Below, piece by piece: positions 25,323 to 37,860 of a DNA stretch of 64,000 nucleotides. The stretch is from Loripinus fragilis (Eukaryota > Mollusca > Bivalvia > Lucinida > Lucinidae). The translations under genes and the position numbers were made by a program. The stretch spans positions 106,612,305-106,676,304 of the forward strand of contig OZ026518.1 of the NCBI GenBank assembly GCA_964019695.1. Direction: 5' to 3'. The notes below the pieces were generated by a model. It had not been told where the DNA came from. It did no database searches and worked only from the letters and a program-made list of their open reading frames with translations. The first letter of the stretch is position 1, and each line of letters starts with the position of its first letter.

Positions 25323-26582
25323 AATTGCATGATATTTTGGTACTTACTACGTTCGACAAAGACTCAGACGAGCCTGCGCAAGTATGCATTCTCAATACAG
25401 CATTGATGGTCAAGCATCACCGCTTTTATGTTGAATGGATTAATTTTGTGTCTCAGGACTGAAACCACCACTTGGAAAAAAAAGCCCTTTTGTATATAAG
25501 TTTGTATAAGCAAACTTACTTAGCAAATTTACTCAGTTGTTTAACGCTGTGGTTTGCATGGCTTTTTTTTTAAAGTAACAACATCTACTGTTACTTGCAA
25601 ATGTTCAATTTTGACGACCAGGCAGCGTAAGACCAGTGAGCTACAAGCTTAGATGTGCGTTTTCTCGCGGTAATTGTAACTCCTAATCCTTGCCCGAGGC
25701 ATGTCTGTTTAATGTCTGTGACAATATACTGACAAACGAAATCCATGTTAATGACCATTGCTGATCGGATGCTTTTTATAGGTAAAAATTTCGCCAATGA
25801 AGGGTTTTAAAAATATTTGAACACGCTGCAGGTAGCCTCCACTGACTGTTTTCCGGACAGCTTATACCAAGAACATGCGTGAATTTTGTCACGTACTACA
25901 TGTAGGAAAGTCCGTGCTTTTAATGCGCTCTTGCCTTTGATCTTATCTGAAAGCATGTATCGCACAATTAGCAGACAAAAAGTATAGTCTTGTGCTCGGC
26001 ATGCGAAAAAGAACGTCGCACACCAGATTACCCATTTAAGTGGAATGGAACCTTCCAAATGTCGCTACCGCTCACGCGCTGTGCGTTTAAAGTAATCCGA
26101 GCACAGATGGGACAAACAGATAAACGGACATCGATTTTCCGCCGAAAATAACTTGTGTTCGTAATTTTAGAAATTCACTTTTCCCAAAAAGGCCAGTGTT
26201 CGATTTTTTAGAATGTTTTAAAAATTATTTTCGGCGATAATTTTAGGTGTTCGTAATTTTAGAGTGTTCGAAATTTTAGAACATTTACCGTAATATTCAA
26301 AACCAACCTGCTCAGCTACTGAGAACGGCTAGAATCCTGAAAACTTGGATCTAGCCAGTCTAGATATAACCATATTCACCCTTAATATCTTGCCAGATTG
26401 TTTGAGCAAATATCATATACCCAGATCAGACTGTTCCTTTTAGGAGCAGTCTGATCGGGGTTTACACTATTTGCAATTAATACCTTAAACACCATATATG
26501 CATAAGTGCACCAATTAAATCTTAGTAGAATAAGTTTGGTACTCATTTGGTGTGGAGTAAAGTAGACTGGCAACAGTCCAAG

Positions 26583-26870
26583 TGCGGATCCAGAGGGGGG
26601 ACAGGGGGTCCGGACCCCCCTGGAAAATCGCAAGTTATATGGGTTTATGTAGGGAATAATAAGCAATTGGACCCCCCCCCACCCCCCCTGGAAAAAGTTG
26701 GACCCCCTCTGGAACCTTGAAAAATGATAGGTTTCTTTGAAATTGACCATTTGACTTCTGTAACATAAGCTGAGGACCAAAAAAAAAAAACAAAAAAAAA
26801 ACGTCAGAGCTTTTTTTTGTCAGACTGACCTGGACCCCCCCTGACGAAAATTCCTGGATCTGCGCATGAC
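26583..26870. mobile_element. GGATCC-type element, copy
   Basis: Starts TGCGGATCCAGAGGGGGGAC and ends CTGGACCCCCCCTGACG followed by TCCTGGATCTGCGCA, in inverted relation. It includes C- and A-rich homopolymer runs at 26670-26690 and 26778-26801. No coding capacity. Confidence 0.65.
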
Positions 26871-26970
26871 ATTTACAGTTGTATTTTACCTATGAAAAAA
26901 TCGTCTTATATAATAATTCTATCGTCTCTGGTAGTCAAATTTAGTATCTAGTGTCGGAGCCTACAACAAC

Positions 26971-27178
26971 TACAGTAAAACCTGTGTTAAGCGGCCACTT
27001 AAAATACACAAAACAAAGGTCTTTAAGACAAATGGTAACTTAATGAAGGTTGATAGTATTGCAGAATGCTCCCTAGGAGCATTCTGCAATACTTTTGACC
27101 TGCATTAAGCGATAATTGGTATTGAAAACCAATTTTGGTGTTCATTTTGAGTGGCCGCTAAAGACAGGTTTTACTGTA
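26971..27178 (+). mobile_element. Palindromic MITE with ACAGTAAAACCTGT ends, copy 1
   Basis: 208 bp. The ends TACAGTAAAACCTG and CAGGTTTTACTGTA are inverted. AAGCGGCCAC and GTGGCCGC are subterminal. The centre is a near-perfect palindrome, GCAGAATGCTCC facing GGAGCATTCTGC. Relatives: 37855-38020, 42296-42503 and 42604-42813. Confidence 0.85.
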
Positions 27179-28321
27179 CTCCAAATAAAGTTTAAAAATT
27201 GCTCTCAGAGAATATCAGTTTTACTAGAAAAAAAATGACATTAGAGACTGGCACCAGTCTAGGTGTACAAATATTTAGGATACATGTAGCACTGACACTG
27301 GTCAAACTGCATTAACATGAAGGCTGATTCACATCTGTGTTGGTCACATATGCTATGCAAACGAGACTCAAGAAAGTTAAATCAAAATTACTAATTTTAT
27401 ATAGTCACCAGAATTACATCCCTCGACTGATATACACACACCACAGTATTTAACCCTTATCATACTGGATATTTTAATGTACTACACTCATTCCCAATTT
27501 TTATCCAAATCAACAAATCTAAATTTTAAGATTTTGCTGTTATTTAAGAGATTCTGCTATCAAGGCATGCATGAGGAACAGACATCATGATAATCTGCAC
27601 CTTTTTTCAAAGTTGGGGGCATAACAATGGCGTAGCCAGAACGCTGAAAAAGTTACGCACATCAATGGAAGACTACTGGATAAAGCAATGATTCTCTTCA
27701 ATTGCGTCCCTTTCAAAATGGGAACTTTTTTAAAGGAAAGAATTTGCTCCCAGAGAGAGCGAATTCTTTCCTTTATAAGCAGGTCCTTATTGTATGGAAA
27801 ATCACTTTTATCATATTAAGTGACCTCCCTAGAATGTTACTACATTTGTATTTTTATTATGCATGTGGGTAACCTGTGTAATGGGTGCTACCCAGAGGCG
27901 TGTGATACTACCTTAACATTTTAATGATGTGCTGCTGAGCCAAACTGGCTATTATAACTGATTTTTCCTAGAGGTTGAGATCAGATTACTGATAAGCAGG
28001 GCTCGAAAAATCCACTCATCCGCTCCTCAGGCTGCAGGGCAAGTGAAACTTTGGATGATTTCCAATGTAAATTAATAATTTTTCCATATATGCCAAAACT
28101 TTTTGTGATGCAGGGCAAGTGCCTATTTTAAGATATTTCAAGGCCTGATAAGCTCTACAGCCAACAACAAATGTCTGACAAAGATTTCATATTCTGCCCG
28201 CACTTAAGACCAGTTAGGGCCTATAACCAAAGCTGATAGCCTCAGGTAGTATCATACGCCTCTGTGCTAGGCAAATGCATAGAGCTATAAAACATAATAT
28301 ACAGGTACATTTTGTACTTAC
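27179..28321. other. Presumed intron or downstream sequence; no exon recognised
   Basis: The sequence to the left of exon j was inspected for a phase-0 exon and none was found. A TTTTTTCAAAGTTGGGGGCA motif near 27605 resembles the hairpin end of the 10500-11125 array, and could be a stray element end. Confidence 0.45.
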
Positions 28322-28467
28322 AAACAATAACTGTCCTCCAGCTTCATCATTCAGTTTCTGCATGTCCATCTTGAGGTCGACCAGTTTCTGGTGTAGATCC
28401 TGAAGTTTCTGACCAGGGCTGCCCTCAGACCAGCCAACGCCACTCCAAACTCTTGCCTCCATCGGTA
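28322..28467 (-). CDS. EH-domain protein, exon j: helical segment, last exon found
   Basis: 146-bp exon, acceptor CTTTCAG before 28467 and donor GTAAGT after 28322. The split codon G+TA gives valine, then PMEARVWSGVGWSEGSPG and a second helical stretch, KLQDLHQKLVDLKMDMQKL, ending AGGQLLF at a codon boundary. A donor site, not a stop, ends the exon, so at least one further exon must lie to the left. None was recognised in 1-28321, so the next intron may extend beyond the window. A C homopolymer (28528-28550) lies about 60 bp upstream of the acceptor. Confidence 0.88.
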
Positions 28468-28527
28468 CTGAAAGTAGAATATTTAACATTAGTATTCAGA
28501 CCCCTAACTCTGAACCATATTTTTCTT

Positions 28528-28550
28528 CCCCCCCCCCCCCCCCCCCCCCC
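28528..28550. repeat. C homopolymer of about 23 bases
   Basis: An unbroken C run, about 60 bp upstream of the acceptor of exon j. The exact length may be uncertain because such runs are prone to sequencing error. Confidence 0.9.
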
Positions 28551-28670
28551 AGTCACAACTTTTGTCGTCAGCTTCTCTTGTCTGCTTATATTTAAAGGTA
28601 GCCAGTAATCCCATTATGTAGTTATGCATCTGCCAAATGACAACTGTACGAATTCAGAGAATATAGCCTA

Positions 28671-28914
28671 ATATGGGCCTCGATGCGAGAAAACCTGTCT
28701 TCGGGGGTTTGCGAACAACACAGGCGCAGACCAGCCTGGGCATTGGTGCAGTCTGATCAGTGCCTTTGTTATTCCCTTTTTTGGAAAGTATCATTTGTGA
28801 ACTTGCTTCAGATAAAATTTCAAGTTTCTAGCTAGTCTCTGTAGCTTAGGAGACTGGCTTGAAACTCCCTTTGTCGGAAACCCCCAAGACCGGTCTCGCG
28901 GCGAAGCCAGTATG
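28671..28914 (+). mobile_element. GGCCTCGACGCGAGAAAACC-type MITE, copy 4
   Basis: Starts ATATGGGCCTCGATGCGAGA and contains CAGGCGCAGACCAGCCTGGG and CTAGCTAGTCTCTGTAGCTT. It ends with a decayed right repeat (AAGACCGGTCTCGCGGCGAA). Confidence 0.8.
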
Positions 28915-29829
28915 GAGTTGATATATTTTCATACAAAAGGGACTGCTCTTAAAGGACATAACTCATTCCTATTTCTTAAAGGAGAGCAAATTCTGTCCTG
29001 TAAGAGCAGTCTAAAACTTGAAATTCAAGAGAATCACTGCTCATTTCAGTAGATTCCCTAAGTTGTATGTATATATTTTTGCGAGCTGGTTATGCCATTG
29101 GTAGCCTCTAACAACATGAGCATGACGGGCCCATTTTAATAATGAACTTGCACCATTGGACTGGCTTGAAACCAAATGGTAATAATAGCATTCATAACTC
29201 GAAAAGAACTACGTGTGTGCTTATATAGAGGATCTTACATGAGGCTAATGTTTTATTGAATTTATTAAACGAGTTGGGGAAAAGAGATAAAATGCAAGGC
29301 TTGCAGAGCATTTTATCACTTTTTTGCAACAAGTTTAATAAATTCAATAATACAAGAGCACGAGTGTTAGATTCTATATATCATATGACATTAAGATTAC
29401 TTTGAAGTCTCATTTCTGACGTAAAAACGTTATTATTTTGTCATTATGTATGCAAATTTGTTATGGACATCATAATGTTTCCCCAAAATCTGTAAACCAC
29501 TAGTAGTTTATCGATTTTATTGCATGGCGTTATTTCACTCCCAGATGTGATATCATATGATAAAGGAAAGTATGTGCTGGTTAGATCAAATATGGTGGAG
29601 TATTCATTTTGAAAATGATCAGTACACATCATGGGTCAAATCAAGTCTGAATTGCTATGATATCTATTTTGAGTTGATGCTTTATGTCCCTGTCAACAAT
29701 TTTACAGCCATGTCTTCAACTTCAATAGTATTTCTCGTCAAAATCCGCTAGGCAGACATCTCAACAAGGTGTAGTATTTTCCACTCACTTAAAAAATCAA
29801 GATGTTAAACCAGTAACTAGAGCAGAAGT
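28915..29829. other. Intron sequence; no further exon recognised
   Basis: Part of the intron between exons i and j. 29230-29345 contains an imperfect inverted pair (TTTATTGAATTTATTAAACG facing GTTTAATAAATTCAATAA) that resembles the pair near 35740-35790 and 35925-36010. Confidence 0.45.
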
Positions 29830-30820
29830 CGATGGTACACCATCGCAAATACCCGCTTTGGGGTCAAGGTCACACAAAATGTAGCTCAGTACCTTCTACA
29901 TAATGTGATCTGTGCACCTGTGAAGTTTGAAGTTGATATGTCCAATGGTTAAGGAAGAGATGTATTTACAAGAAAATACATTATATGACCTTGACCTAGT
30001 TGTTAAGGTCACACAAGATGTTGTCAAGTGCCCTCCAAATCATATGACCTATGCACCTGCCAAATTTGAAGTTGCTACGTCCAACAGTTTAGGAGAAGAT
30101 GGATTTACAAGAAAGTAAATTATATGACCTTGACCTTGGAGTCAAGGTCACACAAAATGTTGCCAAGGACAATCCACATCATGTGACCTATGCACCTGTA
30201 AACTTTGAAGTTGCTATGTGGAATGGTTCAGGAGAAGATACATTTACAAGAAAATACATTATTTGACCTTGGGGTAATTGACCTTGACCCCTAGGTCAAG
30301 GTCACATGAAGTGTTGCCTAGTACCCTCAACATCATGTGACCTGTGACCTATGCGCAGGCAAAATTTTAAGTTGCTACTTCCAAAACATTATGAGGAGAT
30401 GCATTTTCAAGAAAATACATTATTTGACCTTTGACCTTGACCTTGGGGTCAAGGTCACACAAAACGTCGCCCAGTACCCTTGACATCATGTGACCTATGC
30501 ACAGGCAAAATTTGAAGTTGCTACTCCGAAAAGATTATGAGGAGATGCATTTACAAGAAAATATATTATTTGACCTTGACCTTGGGGTCAAGGTCAAACA
30601 AAATGTCACCCAGTACCCTCTACATCATGTGATCTATGCACCTACAAAGTTTCAAGTTGCTACGTCCAACGGTTTAGGAGAAGATACAATTACAAGAAAT
30701 GTGACGGACGGAAGGACGGACGGACGGACAGACAGACAGACGCACGGACGGACGGACGATGGACTGACTTTGGTACGAAATTAATATACCCTATTTTTCT
30801 TACGAAAAAGCGGGTATAAT
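29830..30820 (+). repeat. Tandem array of about 145-160-bp units ending in GACGGAC tract and hairpin
   Basis: About six units share TTGACCTTGACCTTGGGGTC, AAGGTCACACAAAATGT, ATCATGTGACCTATGCACC and TTTGAAGTTGCTAC. The right end is (GGAC)n and (GACA)n at 30700-30755, then an imperfect hairpin (ATACCC facing GGGTAT with TTTTTCTTACGAAAAA inside). Lies in the intron between exons i and j. Small plus-strand open frames here are array by-products. Confidence 0.75.
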
Positions 30821-30827
30821 AAGCAGT

Positions 30828-30925
30828 GAGGATAAGGACACAACACAGTGTGTTTGCTGATCAGGCTTGATTTAAGGACCTCTGGATCTCAAGTCAAGTG
30901 CTCTACCACTGAGCCACTGCTCTCC
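30828..30925 (-). mobile_element. Partial SINE, main family
   Basis: The minus-strand head GCAGTGGCTCAGTGGTAGAG and the start of the body are recognisable, then it becomes disrupted. No target duplication was found. Confidence 0.55.
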
Positions 30926-31447
30926 TCACTGACTGATTTAACCCTTGGTATACTGGAAACCTTTAAATGGGTCCTTAGGCAAACAGTGAAGACGCAGATG
31001 AAATGCAGCATCATAATGCTGCATTTCATCAGGGTCTGCACTATTTGCTAAGATAAAAACAGAAAAATATCATGATTTAGAAAATTCTATCGCTGACCCC
31101 CTAAACTAAAAAAAAAAATGTCATTTTTTTAATATGTGTGCTTGTTTTTCTTTGTCTTATCTTAGTTGTATATTACAGAGCAAAAAAGTTGGGCAATATT
31201 GCCCTTTTCTGCTTAAAATACAGATAAAATACAGGATTAGCCCCATTGACTTCTAATAAAAATACAGGTAAATCAGCCCCATTCATATTTTTTCCTAGCC
31301 CCATCTTATCTTTTTTTAGCCCCATCGTCTTGCAAATTAGCCCCATTGTGTATTGCCCTATAAGGTACACAATGGGCAGTCCCATACTTATTTTTTCAAT
31401 ATGTATGGCAAAATCCATCAGAATACATAGGATTACTATTGACTTAC

Positions 31448-31732
31448 CATTTAAAGACATAAATATTGAGTCGTAGTCTTCTTCCAATTGATAAGAACTA
31501 GCTGAACTACTCCATCTCTCAAGGAAACCTTCTCCAAAATTATACAGTTCTTTCAAAATCTCTTCCCACTTAAAACTGTTGTTGTTATTGAAGACACTGG
31601 GATCAGGGGAGATAAATATAGTTCTACCACATATAGGGGTCACTACAGATTGCTCCTCAAAAGGACTAGTTTTAAATGGGAAGTGAATTTCTGGTTCCTC
31701 CCCTTCAGATAGAGTGCTACGCTTCCGTAATT
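31448..31732 (-). CDS. EH-domain protein, exon i: region after the coiled coil
   Basis: Largest exon found (285 bp, 95 codons), acceptor TTTCAG before 31732 and donor GTAAGT after 31448. It begins ELRKRSTLSEGEEPEIHFPF, continues with serine, proline and asparagine-rich sequence, and then has a helix around FKWEEILKELYNFGEGFLERW followed by an acidic stretch ending FMSLNG. I do not recognise a domain. The RKRSTLS segment has the look of a basophilic kinase site, which is inference only. Phase matches both exon h and exon j. A (TA)n tract begins about 52 bp upstream of the acceptor. Confidence 0.88.
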
Positions 31733-31778
31733 CTGAAATGAAGACATATACTTATCATATGATGCCCATAGCAAAGTC

Positions 31779-31912
<134 letters not shown>

Positions 31913-32731
31913 CCGCGCCATGGGAAAATGTGTCTTCGGGGTAAATTTGGCCATTTTGAGATTCTGTGATTTTCATACAGGTCATTATATGAAGAATAAA
32001 CTCGTTTTTGTTTGATCAAAATATTCAAATTATTAGAAAAGATATTGGAATTTGAACTTTGGACGGCTTGACGTTGATTTTAGAACTAACGTTGTGTGAC
32101 GTCACGATGAGTCACTCACAACGTTGCGAAGTTATCCGACCATCGCTGTTACTAACATGAAACTGGGTAGCGATGTAGCTTACCCCTACTGATGCTGGTA
32201 AAACAAAATAATTGAATTTAATCGTAAGTCAAACGTACTTCATTTCTAGCGTATTCTTAAATTTTGACATATAAATGATTCCTTGAGGCGCCATGCCATG
32301 TCGGCCTTCGTTTGAAAATGTGCTCTTAATGGACGTAGCCGTCGACTGGTGCGATAGTTTCCTGCACCAATATTTTGCCAGCACAAATATGGGTCATCAC
32401 GGACACATCTCCGTATAAAATTGGGCACAAATTTGCACATTGACTTTTGAAATTCGGAAAAACCTGGCCGCGACATTATATGTTCAGTTGCCCGTGAAAA
32501 CTAAAATGTTAACTTGAACGTAAATGTTTTCTTGCTTACATGGAGAAACTCCGTTTTTTAAATAAACTGTTTAAATGCCAACATTTCTTTACATTTATGA
32601 ACAGCATAAATTCCATGCTCAGTTGAGTTGAGCACCAAAAGATTTTAAAACTTCGGGACCTGGAGCAGGTTTTGATACGCCCTATCGGGCATTTGGCAGG
32701 GCCTGTCCTTTGCATTGTAACAGTAGAACCG

Positions 32732-32880
32732 GGGGAGCGCAGTGGCTCAGTGGTAGAGAGCTTGACTCGAGACGGAGGGGCCACGGGTTTGAGCTTCACC
32801 AGCGTCACTGTGTTGTGTCCTTGAGCAAGACACATTAACCCTAGCTAAGTACTGGTTCAACCCAGGACGACCCGTCCCCA
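32732..32880 (+). mobile_element. tRNA-derived SINE, main family
   Basis: A box CAGTGGCTCAGTGGTAGAGA, B-box region GGGTTTGAGCTTC, and the tail CTTGAGCAAGACACATTAAC, CTGGTTCAACCCAGGACGAC. Nested inside the 31910-35642 element. Confidence 0.85.
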
Positions 32881-33450
32881 CATATCGAGGATTTTCGCAA
32901 TGACTTCTCATTTGTTCAAAAGGGCTAAAAATGTTGCACTTTTAGAAAATCGGGTACAGGAACATGTACGTTGTTATTTGATGGCCTGTATGATGTAGGC
33001 AAAACCGTCTAACTGTTTCTACAAAACGATATGTTCTGCAGTTACACATGCCCTAGGGTCAGTTAGCTTTATCTGTTAATATATACTGAGGAGGAGCACT
33101 GACGTTTTCAAAATAAGAAAGAGGGCACAGATCAGGAATCGATACAATCAAGTACCACACCTGACCAAAAATATTAAAAGCGTTCGCGAGCGTATTTCCT
33201 TAGTTTTAGGGCAATCTTTTTTCTACCATCGCGTTTAAGTTCGACCACAATGCAGTAGCGAATATTCTAGTCCGACATGATGCAAAAATGTTGACTTGGT
33301 AATTAAAAATTCAACACAAAACCTGATCTGAAAAATAAAATCACAAAAATGCGTTCTTGCAAAGTTGTATTGCAACCTTGATAACTAGTGTAAATAAAGA
33401 TTCGGCGATGGGTATATTCTTTTATTCACTGTTGTTGTTGTTGTTGTTGT

Positions 33451-33650
33451 TTAGGCTAATCCCATATATGCCCAATGAAATTTCACAATACAGCCAAAAG
33501 GACGGACCCATTTCTGATTCAAGGGTTGTTGGGTGGTAATTTACAATTTCGCTCAATGCGCTAAGCAAACAGTGTGGCGTCTGATCTGGTTCTACACTGT
33601 TTGCCCACGTCACACAAAAAGGGCGCTTGGCAAATATAAATTGGTTAACA
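33451..33650 (+). mobile_element. Dispersed repeat with AACCCATTTAAGCC-like start, copy 3
   Basis: Begins near GGCTAATCCCATATATGCCC, includes GGGTTGTTGGGTGGTAATTT, GTGGCGTCTGATCTGGTTCT, and ends near GGGCGCTTGGC. A GTT repeat precedes it (33429-33449). Nested in the 31910-35642 element. Confidence 0.55.
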
Positions 33651-35611
33651 TCATTTCAAAACATTATCAGTCGGCATATCACGGCGACCAGTTCATAGTG
33701 TATGTGTATTTCGCCAGTAACGGACGACTACCCTGCTTGAACCGGGGCAATGATTGAGAATAATAATCTTGATGAAATGTTTGACCAGGCAGTGGCTCGA
33801 GCTCACAATCTCAGCCGACAGAAGCAGGATTGCTTATTTGCCTCACTGTACCCGACTGCTATCCGGAGCGAAATGCCTCATTATTCCTTAATCGTATGAT
33901 ACTTCTCACTGAAAAAAAGGATTTCAGTCTATACCGAACAACAAAATCATATTCAAACTTTCTCACCAAAAAAAGAAAATCAAGATATAAAGAAATCTGG
34001 TTGCTATGGCAGTGCGGGTACTCATTCCTATTCCTTTCGATTTTGTAGTTTTATGTCGGCGTAGTGCGCCCTTGCCTCTTGCATACATGTATATTGAGTG
34101 TGCACATAACCCCCAGTTTTATGCACCCACGTAGGCTTTAAGAAAGGGATTCTGGCTGTATAAAAAGTGGGGCATTTGAATACATGTAGTTTGAATTGTG
34201 TAATTCTAAATCAGGCCCACTCGCCCAGGTCTTGACTTGACAACTCCGTATGTACACTGCCTTCGTGCATCTCCAGATACTAAGTTGAGAATGGAGGTAG
34301 GTTAAGTTTGTTAAAGTTCGCCGCTCTTAAATTGTTGAACTGTACCCTGATTTTGAAAACAAAGTAACAGTACCCTGCGTTTCATTTCGCATCTGCGTCT
34401 TTGTTGACAATACACATGCGCATGGGTTATAGGTGTTACTGGGAAAGAGGACTTCAACTTCTAGTGGGAATCTTTGGGGAAAATGTTACTGCCTCTCCAA
34501 TTTTTTAGTTCCATTAAGCTGAAAGTTCTTGGAGTGGGAGTAGTAATACTGCTCTCCTCCAATCAAAGAAATTACAATTATTTTTATCAGTGATGTCGCC
34601 GTTTCAAACAGTGCTCTTCAAGATTTTTTTTGATATTTTTTTGTATAAACTACCATGACAAAATTAATGGATGCAATTTTACAAAACTTACAGGTATGAA
34701 GAGCAATTAGAAAAAAGCAATACTATAAACATGAAACTAATAACACTTCAACAGTAGAAAAACGTTTAATAGTTAATGTTTTTTTATCACGATTCTCATT
34801 GACGTTAACGTCACCGAAAAAATGATCTTTTTAATTTGTCTGTGTGTTTAAATGACTGCCATTAGAAATCAACAGACACAAGGAAACTACAATAAAATGT
34901 TTATTGCGTACGTGTAGCTTCACTAGTTTTGCAACAACTATTTTTACAAGAAATCTGGTAATATATACATTGATTTAAACGGCGACGTAACAAGGTGACA
35001 AATAATAACTTTTAGTTTCTCATGTGAAACTTAATCGTGTATTATACTTAGAACTTTTTTTATACATGAGAGCTACCTCGTTAGATTTTAGTTTATTTCA
35101 CGCACGGTCACTCAGCGAAGACTCAAACAAGTCTAGCAGTCTCGTTGGAGCCTTTGCCCAATTGTAAATGCGGCTTTGTGTACCAGGAACTGCCGTCCAA
35201 ATACGAAAGGTTCAGACACACTGGTTGGTCGATTAAGGAAAGCTGGGATGTATCCGGCTTATATTTATTTATCTATCTTTTTTTATTTTTATTTTATTTT
35301 ATTTAATTCTTTTTTTTTGTTAGAGTGTCTTTGGAGTGCAAAGATGTTTAGGATTGAGGGTCAATTAGCGTTTACCAAGCCGCATCTTTTTGGACAGTTT
35401 TTTTTTCACCAGGAACCCGTGCTGGATCAGACCATGACTAATTTACAACAGAATACAATCGGCCTAAAATTCCTTGATTTTAATCGCATTTTATTCTAAA
35501 AATGACTTGTCTAAATAGTCGTAATCTTTGATGACGCTCTCTTTAATTACGCGCGGCGCGAAATAATTACGTCAGACTTTACGACGTCATATCTCATGAC
35601 GTAATTAATCT
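33651..35611. other. Interior of the 3.7-kb element, no gene recognised
   Basis: AT-rich, with a purine/pyrimidine-biased stretch at 35275-35320. No intact open frame with a known domain and no exon of the EH gene seen. Confidence 0.45.
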
Positions 35612-35642
35612 CCCGAAGACACATTATTGCATGGCGCGGCTC

Positions 35643-36544
35643 ATATATGCAAATTTACATTGAAATAAACAAACTTTGAAGGCCATATAATGGCATTTAA
35701 AAGGTCATATGATAAACAGAATCTTACACTCGTGATCATTTCATATTCAATTCATTAAACTCGCCAAAGACTCATTTAATAAATTTCATATGAAATGATC
35801 ACTCGCGTAAGATCCACTATATATGGCAAAATCCGGAAATTTCAAGCCAAAAATGTGATTTGAAAGTATTTTAGTGTTAAATGACTAAAAGAAACTAACA
35901 TTTGTGCTCACATATTTTTGAATTTATTAAATTTGTTGCTAAAAATCAACAATATGCTCAGCAAAGCCTTGTATTTTATCTCTTTTTCTCAACTTATTTA
36001 ATATATTCATGAGCACTCATGTATAACCCTTTATTTGAACAGAAACAGGAAAAGCCTAAGACTTGCCCCAGTATTGTGTGATAACAGGGATCAAGTATTC
36101 ACCTTACCAGTAAGCATTCTATTAATCCTTTGTATACCTATAAACAGGTCCCTTGGCAAACGGTGATCACAGACTTAGATGAAATACCACAGAATGCAGC
36201 ATTTCATCAGGGATTGTGCTGTTTCCTTCAGATAAAAATAATCTTTAGGGACTGAAATATAACTTTAAAAATTCTAACCTGTAACCCCTTGATGTGTACT
36301 GTAGTTAACCATCCCATATTTATTTATCAAACTGGTATTTCTTATTTTGTTATTTCTAACTAAAACAAAGATGGCACCTTTGTCACTTAATTAAGACTGA
36401 AGCCAGACTAGTAAAGCCTGCACACAAAAAAAAGGTTCTCAGTAAGAGCAGTTGTTATGCTATAACCATAGACCAAATCGTCTAATTGGTTACCAAGAGA
36501 TACAAATGGCACTGCCGCTCTGATGATGAAGTGGTTGATGCTTA
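35643..36544. other. Intron sequence; imperfect hairpins only
   Basis: Contains two inverted stretches (35730-35800; and 36120-36235, with a CAGAATGCAGCATTTCATCA core similar to 30990-31040). No exon seen. Confidence 0.45.
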
Positions 36545-36709
36545 TTTTAGTCAGCAATTTTTTTAGTCATGTCAGGATGTTTCCTGGGTTGAACCAGTAC
36601 TAAGCAGGGGATAAAGTGTCTTGCTTAAGAACACAACACAGTGCCTTCGTTGAGGCTGGAACCAGTAACCCTTAAACTCAAGTCAAGCACTCTACCACTA
36701 TGACTCAAT
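36545..36709 (-). mobile_element. tRNA-derived SINE, main family, diverged copy
   Basis: The tail on the plus strand reads TTCCTGGGTTGAACCAGTAC and TCTTGCTTAAGAACACAAC. The head is decayed (GTGGTAGAGTGCTTGACTTG on the minus strand). Confidence 0.75.
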
Positions 36710-37074
36710 CCAGCAGGCTGGCCTATGTCTTTGTTGTTCACATGCAACAAAATTAGGTTTTCTCATAACAAGGCCCATTATGTGACACATCATCTTGATA
36801 TGGTGGACACTTACGAAAATTGGGCCTGCCCTAATACTTCGGGCTAACACTGTACTTTTTATGCATGCTGCCAAGGCTCGGACATGCAGGCAAGTCAAAG
36901 ACTTCCCTAGTCGTGGTTGCCTATGTCACAAGCACCATTTCCAAATCTAGTAAGCATACTTATATTAATATATAAGTGGGCCACTATCTGCCTACCAGCG
37001 AAACGCCATTCAAATGGCGTTTCACTGGAGGGCCCATAGTGGCCCAAGACTGTATGCTGTGGCTGGAAACTGAC

Positions 37075-37265
37075 CTTTTCTGAGTTCATATAACTGATGA
37101 AATGGATCAGGGTCTTTTGTAGCCTTGGTATGTCTGGTAGCTAGTCTGTGTCTCACTTCCTCTTGTTCCAGCTTGATCAACCTAGCATCCTCCTGTAGGC
37201 TACCTTGTTCATTGAGTATTACCTTTACTGTCTTTTGTCGAATCTTCTCATGTTCTTTTTTTAAC
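37075..37265 (-). CDS. EH-domain protein, exon h: long coiled coil
   Basis: 191-bp exon, acceptor TTGTAG before 37265 and donor GTCAGT after 37075. It continues exon g (AG+G, arginine) as RLKKEHEKIRQKTVKVIL. It then runs through QEDARLIKLEQEEVRHRLA and a TKDPDPFHQLYEL segment, ending with one base of the next codon. The helix is rich in E, K, R and Q with regular leucines and isoleucines. The aspartate-proline segment near the end probably breaks the coil. Codon phase matches exon i (G+AA gives glutamate). Confidence 0.9.
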
Positions 37266-37369
37266 CTACAATTGAAACTTTGCATGAGAAAGCAAAAGAA
37301 GGGATAATTTTAGAGAAACGTCTAACGAAACCATTCACAAACAAGAGTCTCAATGAGCCTATATCACTC

Positions 37370-37860
37370 ACCTGAGTTGTTGGCCTCATGGTGTCAGAGA
37401 AGTTTTGTTTAAGTGTTTTTTTTATTACAAGGGCTCAGGCTATGGGAGCAAATTGTCCCCATGGAGTAGCCATTTGGGACCCCAGAGGCATGGTTGGTAG
37501 GGTTCAATTAGGAGAACACTAATCATTGTTACATGCTAAATATAAAAGCTGAGGGCCTCATGACTTTAGAGTAGATTTTTAAAGTTTTTCCCATGATAAT
37601 TCTATAGGAACTATAGATCACCAGGGCATGGCCAATTTGGACCCAGGAATATGGTTGACAGGATCTATGTGAGGACCACTAGACATTGTTACATACTTAA
37701 CATCATTATGGGCTGTGGGCCTCATGGAAAACACACACACTTTTTAAAGGGTTTTTACCCCCATTATTAGTCTATGGAAACTCTTGATTTTCGGGCAGAG
37801 CCAGTTTGGACCCCACAGGTTTGATTGGCAAGATTTATGTAGGGGACCACTAGACAAATG
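37370..37860 (+). repeat. Short tandem array of about 175-bp units
   Basis: Three diverged units share GGGCCTCATG, TTTGGACCCCA-like segments, and AGGACCACTAGACATTGTTA. Lies in the intron between exons g and h, next to the MITE at 37855. Confidence 0.6.

Larger units (their letters stand above)
23506..26290. mobile_element. 2.8-kb element with TA-flanked terminal inverted repeats and GTTCGTAATTTTAGA motifs
   Basis: The left end CGGTAAATGTTCTAAAATTA and the right end AATTTTAGAACATTTACCG are inverted copies of about 28 bp with one mismatch, with TA on both sides (23504-23505 and 26291-26292). GTTCGTAATTTTAGA-like motifs recur inward: three at the left end and at least four at the right, as expected of transposase binding sites. 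The interior holds CA and CT microsatellites and a nested GGATCC-type element (24758-25322). No transposase was recognised. Shorter relatives are at 45537-45969 and 56509-56692. TA duplication points to the Tc1/mariner-like mechanism, by inference only. Confidence 0.78.
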
